From positions 1 to 56,779 of the forward strand of contig WHST01000032.1 of the NCBI GenBank assembly GCA_009379955.1: a stretch of 56,779 bases of DNA, given 5' to 3'. Positions 26,212 to 35,508 of the stretch are shown here, one piece after another. The stretch's first letter is position 1, and each line of letters opens with the position of its first letter. A model generated the notes under the pieces. The model worked only from the letters and a program-made list of their open reading frames with translations, searched no databases and was not told the origin of the DNA. The translations under genes were made by a program, and so were the position numbers. This stretch comes from Streptosporangiales bacterium. GTDB taxonomy: Bacteria > Actinomycetota > Actinomycetes > Streptosporangiales > WHST01.

Positions 26212-27446
26212 GCGGGCGAACGCGTCGTCAGCTGCTCGATCGCGGTGAGAGCGCGGTCGACCTCCGCTGCCGTGTTGTAGTGCAGTAGGCCGATGCGCAC
26301 CGCGCCGCCGGTGTCGTCGAGGTCGAGGAGGCGCATCAGCTCGTACGCGTAGTAGTTGCCGCTCCAGACACAGATCCGCTCGTCGGCGAGGGCCTCGGCG
26401 ACCGGGCGCGCCGTCCAGCCGTCGATGCGGAACGCGAGCGTCGGCGTGCGCCTGGCGGCCGCGCCGTACACGGTGACGCCGGGCATCGACCGCAAGCCCT
26501 CGAGCAGGGTGGCGAAGAGCTCGCCGCAGTACGCCTCGATCGCGTGCGCCGCCACGAGCAGGCGGGCACGACGCGTGCCCCGCGCGGCGGTCAGGTCGGC
26601 GAGGTGGTCGACCGCCGCGTCGAGCCCGGCGTACAGCTCGAACGGCGGCGTGCCCCACTCGAAGCGCGCGGGCACGTCGTCGGAGGCGGGCACGAGCTTC
26701 GCCGGCCGCAGAGCCTCCAGCACGGCGGGATCGGCCGCGACGCACCCGAGGTGCGGCCCGAAGAACTTGTACGACGAGCACGCGTACAGGTCGGCGCCCA
26801 GCTCGGCCATGTCGACCGGGCCGTGCGGTGTCGCGTGGACGCCGTCGACGTAGACGACCGCACCGGCGGCGTGCGCGCGGTCGGCGACGCCGCGCACGTC
26901 GGGACGCGTGCCGACCGCGTTGGACGCGGCGGTCACCGCGACGAGCCTCGTGCGCTCGCCGATCAGGTCGTCGTACTGCTCGACCGGGAGCTCGCAGGTG
27001 ACCGGGTCGACGTCGGCCCAACGTACGGTCGCACCGGCGCGCTCGGCGTGGATCACCCACGGCCGGACGTTGGCGTCGTGGTCGAGCCTGCTCACGACGA
27101 TCTCGTCGCCGGGCTGCCAGGACTGCGCGAACGCGTCGGCGAGCCGGAACGTCAGCGCCGTCATGCTCGACCCGAGGACGACACCGGCAGGATCGGCGCC
27201 GACGAGGTCCGCGACCGCGCGCCTGGCGGCCTCGACCGTGGCGTCGGAGCGTCGACTCGCCGCGAACGCCCCGTGCTCGTTCGACATGGCCTCGTGCATC
27301 GCGCGATCGACCGCGTGGATCACCGGGAGCGGCGCCTGGCTGCCCCCGGGACCGTCGAAGTACGCATGACCGTCACCGAGCGCCGGATACAGCGACCGTC
27401 GCTGGTCCAGGGGTCGCAGGCTCGTCGCATCGACGTCGATCGTCAC
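26208..27446 (-). CDS. Class V aminotransferase / cysteine-desulfurase-like PLP enzyme
   Basis: The 412-residue protein starts at GTG 27446 with AAGGAG upstream. It shows the fold-type I PLP pattern: AYFDGPGGSQAP near the N-terminus, VVYVDGVHATPHG, and the probable PLP lysine in SSYKFFGPHLG. The active-site cysteine loop of true cysteine desulfurases is not evident, so it may be an aminotransferase, lyase or epimerase-type member. It lies between an M20 hydrolase and an SDR in the amino-acid importer operon. Open frame upstream of 27446 overlaps the hydrolase gene and is not family-like. Confidence 0.85.
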   Translation of the reverse strand: MTIDVDATSLRPLDQRRSLYPALGDGHAYFDGPGGSQAPLPVIHAVDRAMHEAMSNEHGAFAASRRSDATVEAARRAVADLVGADPAGVVLGSSMTALTFRLADAFAQSWQPGDEIVVSRLDHDANVRPWVIHAERAGATVRWADVDPVTCELPVEQYDDLIGERTRLVAVTAASNAVGTRPDVRGVADRAHAAGAVVYVDGVHATPHGPVDMAELGADLYACSSYKFFGPHLGCVAADPAVLEALRPAKLVPASDDVPARFEWGTPPFELYAGLDAAVDHLADLTAARGTRRARLLVAAHAIEAYCGELFATLLEGLRSMPGVTVYGAAARRTPTLAFRIDGWTARPVAEALADERICVWSGNYYAYELMRLLDLDDTGGAVRIGLLHYNTAAEVDRALTAIEQLTTRSPA

Positions 27447-27480
27447 GCTGTCTCCTTCGCTGTGCACTCCGTCGGTTCTG

Positions 27481-28791
27481 TCACGCCACACCGCACCAGT
27501 CCAGCACGGCGAGCGCGTACGTGCGGGCGGCGAGATGGACCTCGTCGAGCGCCACCGACTCGTCGTCGGCATGGGCCGCGGCGAGCGCGCCGGGCCCGAA
27601 CACGACGGCCGGCGTGCCCGCCGCCTGCAGGTGGGCCGCGTCGGAGACCCCCTGGCTCGCCGCGAGCTCCAGTCGCGCGTCACCGGACGCCGCGCGCGCG
27701 AAGCTCTCCCGCATGCAGGTCACGCCCGGGTGGTCGGACGGGGTCGACAGCGGCGGCCAGCGGAACTCCCACCACTCGATCTCCGGCGGGTGCTCGCGCA
27801 GCCACGGGTCGAGCCGCGCCGCGCGCGCCACGTGGGTCTCGATCTCGCGCTCGACGTCCTCCGGCGCCTCGTCCGGATGGTGGATGACGCTGTAGTGCGT
27901 CGACATCCAGTTGGGCAGGATCGCGGGGACGGGGGTGTCGTCGGCCTGCGCGCGCACGACCGCGGGAGACAGGGCGAAGTGCCCGTTGCGGAAGAGCGGA
28001 TGGCGCTTGGTCTCGGCCCACTCCTGTTCGAGCTGGCGCAGCGCGGAGTAGACGTAGAACCCTTTGTCGATCGCATTCACCCCGGCCGCGGAGCCCTGGT
28101 TGGTGGGGTGCACGGTCTCTCCACGCAGGCAGCCGTGCGCCCGCCTGCCCCGCACGGTCACGGTGAACCGGCGCAGTCCGGGCGACGCGATCTGCAGCGT
28201 CCTGGTGCCGTCGACGAGGCCCGAGGGCTCCGCGACGATCGCCAGGTCGGCCGCGAAGCCGCGCCCGATCGCAGCCCTGATGCCCGCGTCGTGCTCGCCG
28301 GTCTCCTCGCCGACCACGGCCTGCAGCTGCAGGTCACCCGCGAGCGTGATGCCGGCACGCCGCAACGCGAGCACCGCGAACGCCTGCGCCACGAGCCCCG
28401 CCTTCATGTCGGCGGTGCCGCGGCCGTACAGCCGTCCGCCCTCGACGTGGGCGTCGAACGGCGGGTGCGTCCAGCCGGCGGCGTCTCCCGGCGGCACGAC
28501 GTCGACGTGCCCGTTGAGGACGAGCGAACGCCCGCCACCGGTGCCACGCAGCGTGCCGAGGGCGTTGCCGCGACCCGGCTCGACCTCGACGATCTCGGTC
28601 GTCGCACCGGCTTCGGCGTAGACACCGGCGAGCAGCTCGGCGACCTCGGTCTCGCGACCGAGCCAGTCGGTGCGCTCGACACCCGGGTACGCCGGGCTCA
28701 CGCTCGGGATGCGGACGGCCGCCCGCAACGTCGTCTCCAGCCGCTCGCTCAGGGCGTGCAGCTCGGCGACCACCGCCTCGACCTCGGTCAC
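27481..28791 (-). CDS. M20-family metallohydrolase (ArgE/DapE/ACY1 type)
   Basis: The 436-residue protein starts at GTG 28791, overlapping the ATPase stop. Metal-binding and catalytic elements are visible: [20 protein letters not shown], the catalytic glutamates in [10 protein letters not shown], and a C-terminal HADDESV segment. M20 enzymes hydrolyse N-acyl amino acids, N-succinyl compounds or dipeptides with two metal ions. Being in an operon with an amino-acid importer, it probably trims the imported compound in the cytoplasm. Confidence 0.9.
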   Translation of the reverse strand: MTEVEAVVAELHALSERLETTLRAAVRIPSVSPAYPGVERTDWLGRETEVAELLAGVYAEAGATTEIVEVEPGRGNALGTLRGTGGGRSLVLNGHVDVVPPGDAAGWTHPPFDAHVEGGRLYGRGTADMKAGLVAQAFAVLALRRAGITLAGDLQLQAVVGEETGEHDAGIRAAIGRGFAADLAIVAEPSGLVDGTRTLQIASPGLRRFTVTVRGRRAHGCLRGETVHPTNQGSAAGVNAIDKGFYVYSALRQLEQEWAETKRHPLFRNGHFALSPAVVRAQADDTPVPAILPNWMSTHYSVIHHPDEAPEDVEREIETHVARAARLDPWLREHPPEIEWWEFRWPPLSTPSDHPGVTCMRESFARAASGDARLELAASQGVSDAAHLQAAGTPAVVFGPGALAAAHADDESVALDEVHLAARTYALAVLDWCGVA

Positions 28792-29579
28792 AGGGTGTCG
28801 GCCTCCTGCCAGCCCCACCGGGCGAGGACGTTCCTGAGGAACGCCCGCGTCCGTTCGCTGTCCGGCGACTTGAAGACCTTGTCCGGCGTGCCCTCCTCGA
28901 CGATACGGCCCGCGTCCATGAACACGACGCGGTCGGCGATGTCGTAGGCGAACGACATCTCGTGCGTGACGAGCACCATGGTCATGCCGGAGTGCTCGGC
29001 GAGCTCCTTGATCACCTGCAGCACCTCCTCCACTCGTTCGGGGTCGAGGGCCGAGGTCACCTCGTCGAACATCATGATCTGCGGCTGCATGGCGAGCGCC
29101 CGCGCGATGGCCACGCGCTGCTGCTCCCCGCCCGACATCTGCCGCGGGTACGCGTGCGCCCGTTCGCGCAGTCCCACCCGGGTGAGCAGCTCCATGGCCT
29201 GCGCCAGGGCGGTGCGCCGCGGCACGCGCAGCACCTGGGTCGGCGCCTCGGCGACGTTCTCGACGGCGGTCAGCCGGGGGAACAGGTTGAACTGCTGGAA
29301 GACCATGCCGATCTTCCCACGGATGCGCCGGGTCGCCCGCTTGTCGGACAGCACGAGCGGCTCGCCGTCGATCTCGATCACGCCGGCCGTGCACTCCTCC
29401 AGCGTCATGAGCAGCCGCAGCAGCGTCGACTTGCCCGACCCGCTCGGGCCGATGACGGCGATGCGTTCTCCCGGCCGGACGGCGAGGTCGATCTCGTCCA
29501 GCACGCGCAGGTCGCCGAACGACTTCGTGACGCCGCTCAGCCGGATCGACGGCACCTCGGGTGCGTCAGGTTCGGACAT
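28788..29579 (-). CDS. Polar amino acid ABC transporter ATP-binding protein (GlnQ/HisP type)
   Basis: The 263-residue ATPase has Walker [11 protein letters not shown]-loop VFQQFNLFP, signature [15 protein letters not shown], Walker [15 protein letters not shown] and switch histidine VTHEM. This is the compact amino-acid importer ATPase without a C-terminal domain. Its start overlaps the preceding permease by 14 bases and its stop overlaps the M20 gene. Confidence 0.95.
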   Translation of the reverse strand: MSEPDAPEVPSIRLSGVTKSFGDLRVLDEIDLAVRPGERIAVIGPSGSGKSTLLRLLMTLEECTAGVIEIDGEPLVLSDKRATRRIRGKIGMVFQQFNLFPRLTAVENVAEAPTQVLRVPRRTALAQAMELLTRVGLRERAHAYPRQMSGGEQQRVAIARALAMQPQIMMFDEVTSALDPERVEEVLQVIKELAEHSGMTMVLVTHEMSFAYDIADRVVFMDAGRIVEEGTPDKVFKSPDSERTRAFLRNVLARWGWQEADTL

Positions 29580-30219
29580 CGAGCCTTGCCTCCAGCCGGC
29601 CGACGAGCAGGGACACCGGGATGCAGATGACCAGGTAGATCAACGCGACGAGCGTGAACGGTTCCAGGTACTTGTACGAGAGCCCGCCGACGTTGCGTGC
29701 CGCGTTGACCAGCTCCACGACGCTGATCGTGGCGAGCAGCGAGCTCTCCTTGAACATGGCGATCAGGTAGCTGCCGAACTCGGGGACCAGCGGCGGCGCG
29801 GCGTACGGGAGCGTGATCCTGCGCCACGTCACCCGCGTCGGCAGGTTCAACGCGGCCGCGGCGTCCCACTGGCCGCGCGGCACGGCATCGATGCCGGATC
29901 GGTAGACCTCTGCCAGGTACGGACTGAAGTTGAGGCCGAGCGCGATGATGCCGGTCAGCACCGCGGGCAGCTTGATGCCGTAGGTCGGGAGGATGTAGAA
30001 GAGCACGAACAGCTGGATGAGGAACGGTGTGTTGCGCACCACCTCGACGTACGCGCGCACCAGGCCGCGGACGACCGCCTGCCGCGACCTCGCCAGCGCC
30101 GCGAGCACCAGCCCGCCGAGCAGCGCCAGCGCGAACGCCGTGCAGGTGGCGTACACCGTGACCCACGCACCGCGGATCAGGTACGGCAGGCTCTCCCTGG
30201 CGAACTCGAGATCGAACAT
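29566..30219 (-). CDS. Amino acid ABC transporter permease (HisM/GlnP family)
   Basis: The 217-residue protein has about five membrane segments, the [14 protein letters not shown] motif typical of polar amino-acid permeases, and the coupling loop [20 protein letters not shown]. It forms a heterodimer with the permease at 30221-30874, one base away. An arginine-rich end ([11 protein letters not shown]) faces the cytoplasm. Confidence 0.94.
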   Translation of the reverse strand: MFDLEFARESLPYLIRGAWVTVYATCTAFALALLGGLVLAALARSRQAVVRGLVRAYVEVVRNTPFLIQLFVLFYILPTYGIKLPAVLTGIIALGLNFSPYLAEVYRSGIDAVPRGQWDAAAALNLPTRVTWRRITLPYAAPPLVPEFGSYLIAMFKESSLLATISVVELVNAARNVGGLSYKYLEPFTLVALIYLVICIPVSLLVGRLEARLDVRT

Positions 30220-30220
30220 G

Positions 30221-30874
30221 TCAGGCCCCTGCCGCTCGTACGCCGACGCGCCGCTCGAGCCACCGGACGCCGAGGCTCAGCGGGAAGCAGATGCAGAAGT
30301 ACATGAGCAGGACGAGGGCGTAGACGCGGCCGGCGTCGTCGGTGAGCACGAACAGCTGCTGTCCCTGGAACGCCAGGTCGGCCACCGTGATGAGCGACAC
30401 CAGCGAGCTCTCCTTGACGAGGATGATCGCCCGGTTGCCGAACAGCGGCACCATCGGCAGCAGCGCCGTCGGCACGACGATGCGGCGGAACGTCAGCGCC
30501 GGCGACATGTTGAGCGCGGTGGCCGCCTCCCGCAGGCCGGGGTCGACCGCGAGGATCCGCGAGCGCACGATCTCGGCGCCGTACGCCGCGGTGTTCGCGG
30601 TCAGCGCGAGGACCGCCGTGGTGAACGGCCCGAGGCCGGGGACGACCAGGGGCAGGACGTAGTAGAAGTAGAAGAGCTGCACGAGCAACGAGGTGCCGCG
30701 GAACAGGTCGCAGTAGACGCGGGCGACCGCGCGCACGGGCCACCACGGCGCCACCCGCGCGAAGCCGACGAGGAACGACGCCACGAGCGAGCACGCGCCG
30801 GACACCACCGTGATCTGGACGGTGACCCACGCACCGCGGAGCAGCGCGGGCAGGAGCTCGATCCACGAGGACAT
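30221..30874 (-). CDS. Amino acid ABC transporter permease (HisQ/GlnP family)
   Basis: The 217-residue protein is the second permease of the importer. It shows FRGTSLLVQLFYFYY and the coupling loop REAATALNMSPALTFRRIV. It lies 22 bases downstream of the binding-protein gene and one base before the next permease. Confidence 0.94.
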   Translation of the reverse strand: MSSWIELLPALLRGAWVTVQITVVSGACSLVASFLVGFARVAPWWPVRAVARVYCDLFRGTSLLVQLFYFYYVLPLVVPGLGPFTTAVLALTANTAAYGAEIVRSRILAVDPGLREAATALNMSPALTFRRIVVPTALLPMVPLFGNRAIILVKESSLVSLITVADLAFQGQQLFVLTDDAGRVYALVLLMYFCICFPLSLGVRWLERRVGVRAAGA

Positions 30875-30896
30875 CGTGATCAGACGTCTCGCGCCG

Positions 30897-31790
30897 TCAC
30901 TTCGCCTGGCGGAGACTCTTGCTGGTCAGCCCGTCCTCGGAGAGGTTCTCCTCCGTGAGGCCGTAGCGTTCGAGGATCTTCAGCACCGTGCCGTCCTCGC
31001 GCATCGCCGCGAGGCGCTCGTCGAGCGCCTCCCGCAGCGAGGTGTCCTTCGACCTGATGGCGAGCGCGCCGTGGTTGAACATCGGCTTGCCCGCGTCGTC
31101 GTGGATCTGCTCGTACGGGGTGGCGATCGCGAGCTCCGGCCGGCCCTTGACCACACCGGCGGCCTCGGGCTGCGGCAGGTAGACAGCGTCGACGCGCTTG
31201 CTCTCCAACGCACGGACGGCCGTCTCAGGAGCGGGGAACAGGACGGTCCTGTTCTCGGGCACCTTCGCGGTCTTCAGGTCCGTCACCTGCGTCGTGCCGA
31301 CGAGGGTCGCCACCTTGACCTTGTCGTCCTTCGCGATGCCGGCGACGCTCCCGATGCCCTTGGGGTTGCCCTTGTGCACGACCATCGCCATGCCGGCGCG
31401 GTAGAACGGGTTCGTGAAGCCGACCTGCGCGCACCGCTCCGGCTTGATGTACATGCCGTTCGCGATGACGTCGTACTTGTCCGCGTTGAGGCCGGGGATG
31501 TAGGCGCTCGTGTCGCCGACCCACGTCGGCACCACCTTGTCGACGCCCAGCGGCTTCATCGCCGCGGAGATCATGTCGATGACGAAGCCCTCGAGCTTGC
31601 CGTCCGTCGTCGAGTACGAGTACGGCTTGAAGTTCGCCGTGCCGATGCGGATGCTCTTGCTCTTCTTGATCTTCGCCAGCGCGTCGCTGCCGCCGCCGGA
31701 GCCCGATCCGCAGCCGGTCGCGAACGCACCGACACCGCCCGCGAGGACGACCGCCGTTCCGAGGAACCGCCGTCTCGACATCTCGGTCAT
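30897..31790 (-). CDS. Amino acid ABC transporter substrate-binding lipoprotein
   Basis: The 297-residue family 3 binding protein starts at ATG 31790 with GGAAGG 9 bases upstream. The signal combines a twin-arginine motif (SRRRFLG, residues 5-11) with a lipobox ending at cysteine 27. The mature part shows RIGTANFKPYSY and GFVIDMISAAMKPLG, typical of polar amino-acid receptors. An upstream in-frame ATG at 31859 would add 23 unlikely residues. It leads the seven-gene operon running to 25516. Confidence 0.92.
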   Translation of the reverse strand: MTEMSRRRFLGTAVVLAGGVGAFATGCGSGSGGGSDALAKIKKSKSIRIGTANFKPYSYSTTDGKLEGFVIDMISAAMKPLGVDKVVPTWVGDTSAYIPGLNADKYDVIANGMYIKPERCAQVGFTNPFYRAGMAMVVHKGNPKGIGSVAGIAKDDKVKVATLVGTTQVTDLKTAKVPENRTVLFPAPETAVRALESKRVDAVYLPQPEAAGVVKGRPELAIATPYEQIHDDAGKPMFNHGALAIRSKDTSLREALDERLAAMREDGTVLKILERYGLTEENLSEDGLTSKSLRQAK

Positions 31791-31868
31791 GGGGCACGAC
31801 CTTCCGCTGCAACCGCCGGGAGCCCGGCGGGCCTTGACTCGACCACCCGAGAATGACACGGTTCATGA

Positions 31869-32837
31869 ATGCGGTCAATCGAGCAGACTGAATCGAAGGA
31901 TTCAGTCGCGGCCCGCGAGGTCCTGGAGACGATCAGGGCGGAGATGGCCGGCTTCTCGCCCGGCGAGCGGAAGGTGGCCAGGGCACTCCTGGCCGGGCCG
32001 CCGACGATCGGGCTCGAACCGTCCGCGCGACTGGCGAGCCAGGCCGGCGTCAGCGGTCCCACCGTGATCCGCTTCGCGAACCGGCTCGGCTTCGCCAGGT
32101 ACGGGGATTTCCAGGACGCCCTGCGCGGCGAGCTCGGCGCGCGCCTACTCTCCCCGGTCGCGCGCTACGCGGAGCAGTCCGGCAGGTCGCGGCCGGCGGA
32201 GCAGGGGACGTCACCGTCGGTCGGCGACACGCTGAGCACGGTCGTCGCGGACTCGCTGCGTGACCTGCCTCCCGACGAGCTGCGTCGCGCGGTGTCCCTG
32301 CTCGGTGACCAGCGCCGTACGGTCACCGTCTTCGGGGGATGGTTCAGCAGCATCCTCGGCCAGTACCTCGCGGCGATGCTCCAGGAGATGCGGTCCGGCG
32401 TGCGCTATGTCGGCCACACCTCCCGCGAGCGCACGGTGGCGATCATGGAGGCCAGGGCCAAGGATGTCGCCGTCGTCTTCGACTACCGCAGGTACGACGA
32501 GGTGACGGTCGAGTTCGCCCACGCCCAGCACGACGCCGGCGCGACCCTCGTCCTGCTCACGGACCGCTGGCTCTCCCCCATCTCCGACATAGCCGACGTG
32601 GTCCTCCCCACGGCGGGCGAGACCTACTCGCCGTTCGTCACGCTGACGCCCGCGATAGCGATCGTCGAGGTCCTCGCGGTCGGGATCATCAACAGCGGCG
32701 GCGACCGGGTCACGTCCCGGTTCGAGCGGTTCAACGCGGTGGCCGATCGGCTCGACCCGAGGTGGGGCGTGACGACCGAGGAGGACGAGGGAACCGCATC
32801 TCCGCGGGTGGACCCGCGGCCGAGGAGAAGGAGCTGA
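31869..32837 (+). CDS. RpiR/MurR-family transcriptional regulator (HTH plus SIS domain)
   Basis: The 322-residue protein has an N-terminal RpiR helix-turn-helix (FSPGERKVARALL, then SGPTVIRFANRLGFARYGDFQ) and a SIS domain after about residue 120 (VTVFGGWFSSILGQYLA). SIS domains usually sense phosphosugars, yet the divergent operon imports an amino-acid-like compound, so the effector is unclear. The start at 31869 has a weak ribosome site, and an inverted repeat (31887-31906) lies within the first codons. Residues about 14-30 already align with the family, leaving little room for a later start. Confidence 0.88.
   Translation: MRSIEQTESKDSVAAREVLETIRAEMAGFSPGERKVARALLAGPPTIGLEPSARLASQAGVSGPTVIRFANRLGFARYGDFQDALRGELGARLLSPVARYAEQSGRSRPAEQGTSPSVGDTLSTVVADSLRDLPPDELRRAVSLLGDQRRTVTVFGGWFSSILGQYLAAMLQEMRSGVRYVGHTSRERTVAIMEARAKDVAVVFDYRRYDEVTVEFAHAQHDAGATLVLLTDRWLSPISDIADVVLPTAGETYSPFVTLTPAIAIVEVLAVGIINSGGDRVTSRFERFNAVADRLDPRWGVTTEEDEGTASPRVDPRPRRRS
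31887..31906. promoter_or_regulatory. Inverted repeat ACTGAATC-N4-GATTCAGT, probable autoregulatory operator
   Basis: Two perfect 8-bp arms are separated by GAAG. The site overlaps codons 7-13 of the RpiR-type gene and lies about 100 bases upstream of the divergent binding-protein start. It is a good candidate for the regulator's own binding site. Confidence 0.5.
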
Positions 32838-32861
32838 CGGCATGGACACGAGGAACCGCTC

Positions 32862-33800
32862 ATGGCGATGACGGTGGCCGACGGTGCGCGGCGCATCGTC
32901 ACGGTCTGCGCCGGCGTGCAGCCGGGCGAGCGCGTGGCGGTGCTGCTCGACGACGACGTGCGCGAGGGTGTGGCCGGCGCGCTGGCCGACGCGGTCAGCG
33001 CGGTCGGCGCGCAGCCGGTCCTGCACCGGATCGACCTGGCGGAGGCGTACGACGACGACCTGCTCGGCCACGACGTCATGCTGGGGCTGACCGGTTCGAG
33101 CCTGTACCACAGCGATCTCGGCCGCGCCGCCGCCGCGCGGGGCACCAGGGTGCTCGCCCTGACGGCGTGCGACGAGGGCACGTTCAGCGGGGGCGCCATC
33201 GAGGCCGACTTCGCGGCGCTCGAGCCACGCGCGCTCGACCTGTCCGACCGCCTCGGCCGCGCCGACGCGATCGAGGTCACGACACCCCGCGGCTTCCACC
33301 TCACCGCCGACATCTCCGGACGTGAGGGCTACTCGTGCACGGGTCGTGCCACCACGCCGGGGTCGCGGTCGGGCTGCCCCGACATCGAGGCGTACATCGC
33401 CGCGGTCGAGGACTCGGTCGAGGGCACCGTCGTCGTCGACGGCAGCAGCACGCCGTACGGGCTCCTCGACGAGCCGGTGACGATCACGGTCGCCGGTGGG
33501 CGCGCGACCGACGTCAAGGGTGGCGAGCATGCCGACCTGCTGCGCGACTTCCTCGACGCCAACGGGCCGGACGCGCGGACGTTCGCCGAGTTCGGCTTCG
33601 GCCTCAACCCGTGCGCCAAGGTCATCGGCAAGATCATCGAGGACGAGGCGACGTACGGCACCGGACACGTGGCGTTCGGCAGCAACGAGTCGTTCGGCGG
33701 GCACACGCGGGCGCCGATCCACCTCGACCTCGTGTACTGGCACCCCACGCTGACCCTCGACGGCGTCGTCGTCATGCGTGGCGGCGTGCTGGAGGTCTGA
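32862..33800 (+). CDS. M29 aminopeptidase / NicX-like metalloenzyme
   Basis: The 312-residue protein resembles the family containing leucyl aminopeptidase M29 (AmpS) and 2,5-dihydroxypyridine dioxygenase NicX. The C-terminal metal site region GTGHVAFGSNESFGG followed by HLDLVYWHPTL is the best landmark. It is shorter than classical AmpS (about 410 residues). The start at 32862 lies 24 bases downstream of the RpiR-type gene, so the two may be co-transcribed. It could be a peptidase for the imported compound or a ring-opening dioxygenase; sequence alone does not decide. Confidence 0.65.
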   Translation: MAMTVADGARRIVTVCAGVQPGERVAVLLDDDVREGVAGALADAVSAVGAQPVLHRIDLAEAYDDDLLGHDVMLGLTGSSLYHSDLGRAAAARGTRVLALTACDEGTFSGGAIEADFAALEPRALDLSDRLGRADAIEVTTPRGFHLTADISGREGYSCTGRATTPGSRSGCPDIEAYIAAVEDSVEGTVVVDGSSTPYGLLDEPVTITVAGGRATDVKGGEHADLLRDFLDANGPDARTFAEFGFGLNPCAKVIGKIIEDEATYGTGHVAFGSNESFGGHTRAPIHLDLVYWHPTLTLDGVVVMRGGVLEV

Positions 33801-33809
33801 CCCTAGCCG

Positions 33810-35498
33810 TCACGCGAGGTGGTGTAGGCGCGTCAGCGGCAGCACCGTCGCGGGCGGCAGTCCGGTCGGGCGGTCGTCGACGAGCACGGCACTGCCGTCC
33901 CTCGGCACCGTCACCCGCGGCACGTAGTCGTTGTGGAGCATGTCGGCGCGGGTCAGGTCGCGTGACGCCGTGACGGGCAGGTAGCTCACACCGGCCGGCA
34001 GCCGCCGCAGCGCGGCCGCGTCGTCGAGCGCCTCGCGCGCGACGAACACGTGCGCCAGCTGTCGCGGCGCGCCACCCATCGCACCGAAGTACGGGCGGTA
34101 GGTGCGCGGCTGGCCGAACCTCGTCGACGCCGAGCCCGGCGCGCTCACGCCCCACGCGACGGACCCCGACTTCAGCACCAGCTCCGGTTTCGCGCCGAAC
34201 CATCCGGGCTGCCAGAGCACGAGGTCGGCGACCTTGCCCGGCGCGATGCTGCCGATCTCGTGCGCCATGCCGTGCGCGATCGCCGGGTTGAGCGTGATCT
34301 TCGCCAGGTAGCGCAGCACGCGTGCGTTGTCGTGGCCGTCCGCGCCGGCGCCGTTAACGACCTCGGTCGCCTTCGCGTGGGACGCGACCTGCCACGTGCG
34401 CCGTACGGTCTCGCCGACGCGTCCCATGCCCATCGAGTCGGAGTTGACGATGCTCACGGCGCCGAGGTCCTGCAACGCGTTCTCCGCCGCGATCGCGTGC
34501 GCGCGTACGCGGGACCTGGTCACCTCGACGTCGCCGGGCAGCAGGGCGTTCTGCCGGTGCACCGTCATCGTCATCGGGAACAGCTCGGCCGCGGTGTTCA
34601 CCGTGTACGGCAGCGTCGGCGTCGTCGACGACGCGAGCACGTGCGGGTGCGCGAGGATCTCCAGCAGGTCGGGATGGCCGCCGCCGCCCTCGACGTGGTA
34701 CGCGTGCACCGTGCGGCCGCGGGTCGCGTCGAGGGTGTCGTGCAGCAGGCCGGACTCGTTGAGCGAGTCGGTGTGCAGCGCGACGGGGAGGTCGGCGGCG
34801 TCGGCGACTGACAGGCAGGTGTCGACGACGGCCGGCTGCGCGCCGAAGTCCTCGTGCACCTTGAACCCGCCGGCGCCCGCGAGCACCGCCGCCTCCAGCG
34901 GGCCGCGGCGGACGGACGAGCCACGCGCGAGGAACGCGACGTTGACCGGCACCTGCCGCCACGCCTCGATCATCAGGTCGAGGTTGCGCTTCGGATTCAC
35001 GCCGACGTCCCACACGCCGCCGATGCCCATGCCCACGACCGTGGTCACGCCGGACGAGAGCGCCACGTCGAGCAGCGCGGGGCTCGACAGGTGGACGTGC
35101 GAGTCGACGACGCCGGGCGTGACGATCATGCCCTCCGCCGGCACGATCGCCGTGTGCGGACCCACCGCGAGCACGACGTCGTCGACGGCATCGGGTGACC
35201 CAGCCCGTCCGACGCCGACGATGCGGCCGTCCTTGACGCCGATGTTCGACTTCCGCACGCCGAGCAGCGGGTCGAGGATCAGCGCGTTGGTCACGATCAG
35301 GTCGAGCTCGGACGCCCGGCCGCCGCTCGTCGACAGCAGTCCCTCACGCACCGTCTTGCCACATCCGCCGAGCAGCTCGTCGCCCGCCTCGGTGTCGTCA
35401 CGCTCGACCTCGACGACGAGCCCCGTGTCGGCGAGGCGTACGCGGTCACCGGTCGTCGGGCCGTAGACCTGCGCGTAGGTCGTGCGATCGAACGTCAT
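33810..35498 (-). CDS. Urease alpha subunit homologue (UreC-like)
   Basis: The 562-residue protein aligns with urease alpha over its full length, beginning YAQVYGPTTGDRVRLADT. Expected nickel and active-site residues are present by motif position: H134 and H136 (DSHVH), K213 and H215 (FKVHED), H242 (LHTDSLNES), H268 (YHVEGGGGH), H314 (flap) and D354 (NSDSMGMGR). The flap cysteine of classical ureases (MVCHH) is replaced by valine (MTVHR). The start at 35498 follows GAGGAG. It is 10 bases downstream of the gamma-beta gene. No ureD, E, F or G lies in the window, so nickel insertion would depend on genes elsewhere. Urea hydrolysis is likely but another ureido substrate is possible. Confidence 0.88.
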   Translation of the reverse strand: MTFDRTTYAQVYGPTTGDRVRLADTGLVVEVERDDTEAGDELLGGCGKTVREGLLSTSGGRASELDLIVTNALILDPLLGVRKSNIGVKDGRIVGVGRAGSPDAVDDVVLAVGPHTAIVPAEGMIVTPGVVDSHVHLSSPALLDVALSSGVTTVVGMGIGGVWDVGVNPKRNLDLMIEAWRQVPVNVAFLARGSSVRRGPLEAAVLAGAGGFKVHEDFGAQPAVVDTCLSVADAADLPVALHTDSLNESGLLHDTLDATRGRTVHAYHVEGGGGHPDLLEILAHPHVLASSTTPTLPYTVNTAAELFPMTMTVHRQNALLPGDVEVTRSRVRAHAIAAENALQDLGAVSIVNSDSMGMGRVGETVRRTWQVASHAKATEVVNGAGADGHDNARVLRYLAKITLNPAIAHGMAHEIGSIAPGKVADLVLWQPGWFGAKPELVLKSGSVAWGVSAPGSASTRFGQPRTYRPYFGAMGGAPRQLAHVFVAREALDDAAALRRLPAGVSYLPVTASRDLTRADMLHNDYVPRVTVPRDGSAVLVDDRPTGLPPATVLPLTRLHHLA

Positions 35499-35508
35499 GT
35501 CGGGCTCC

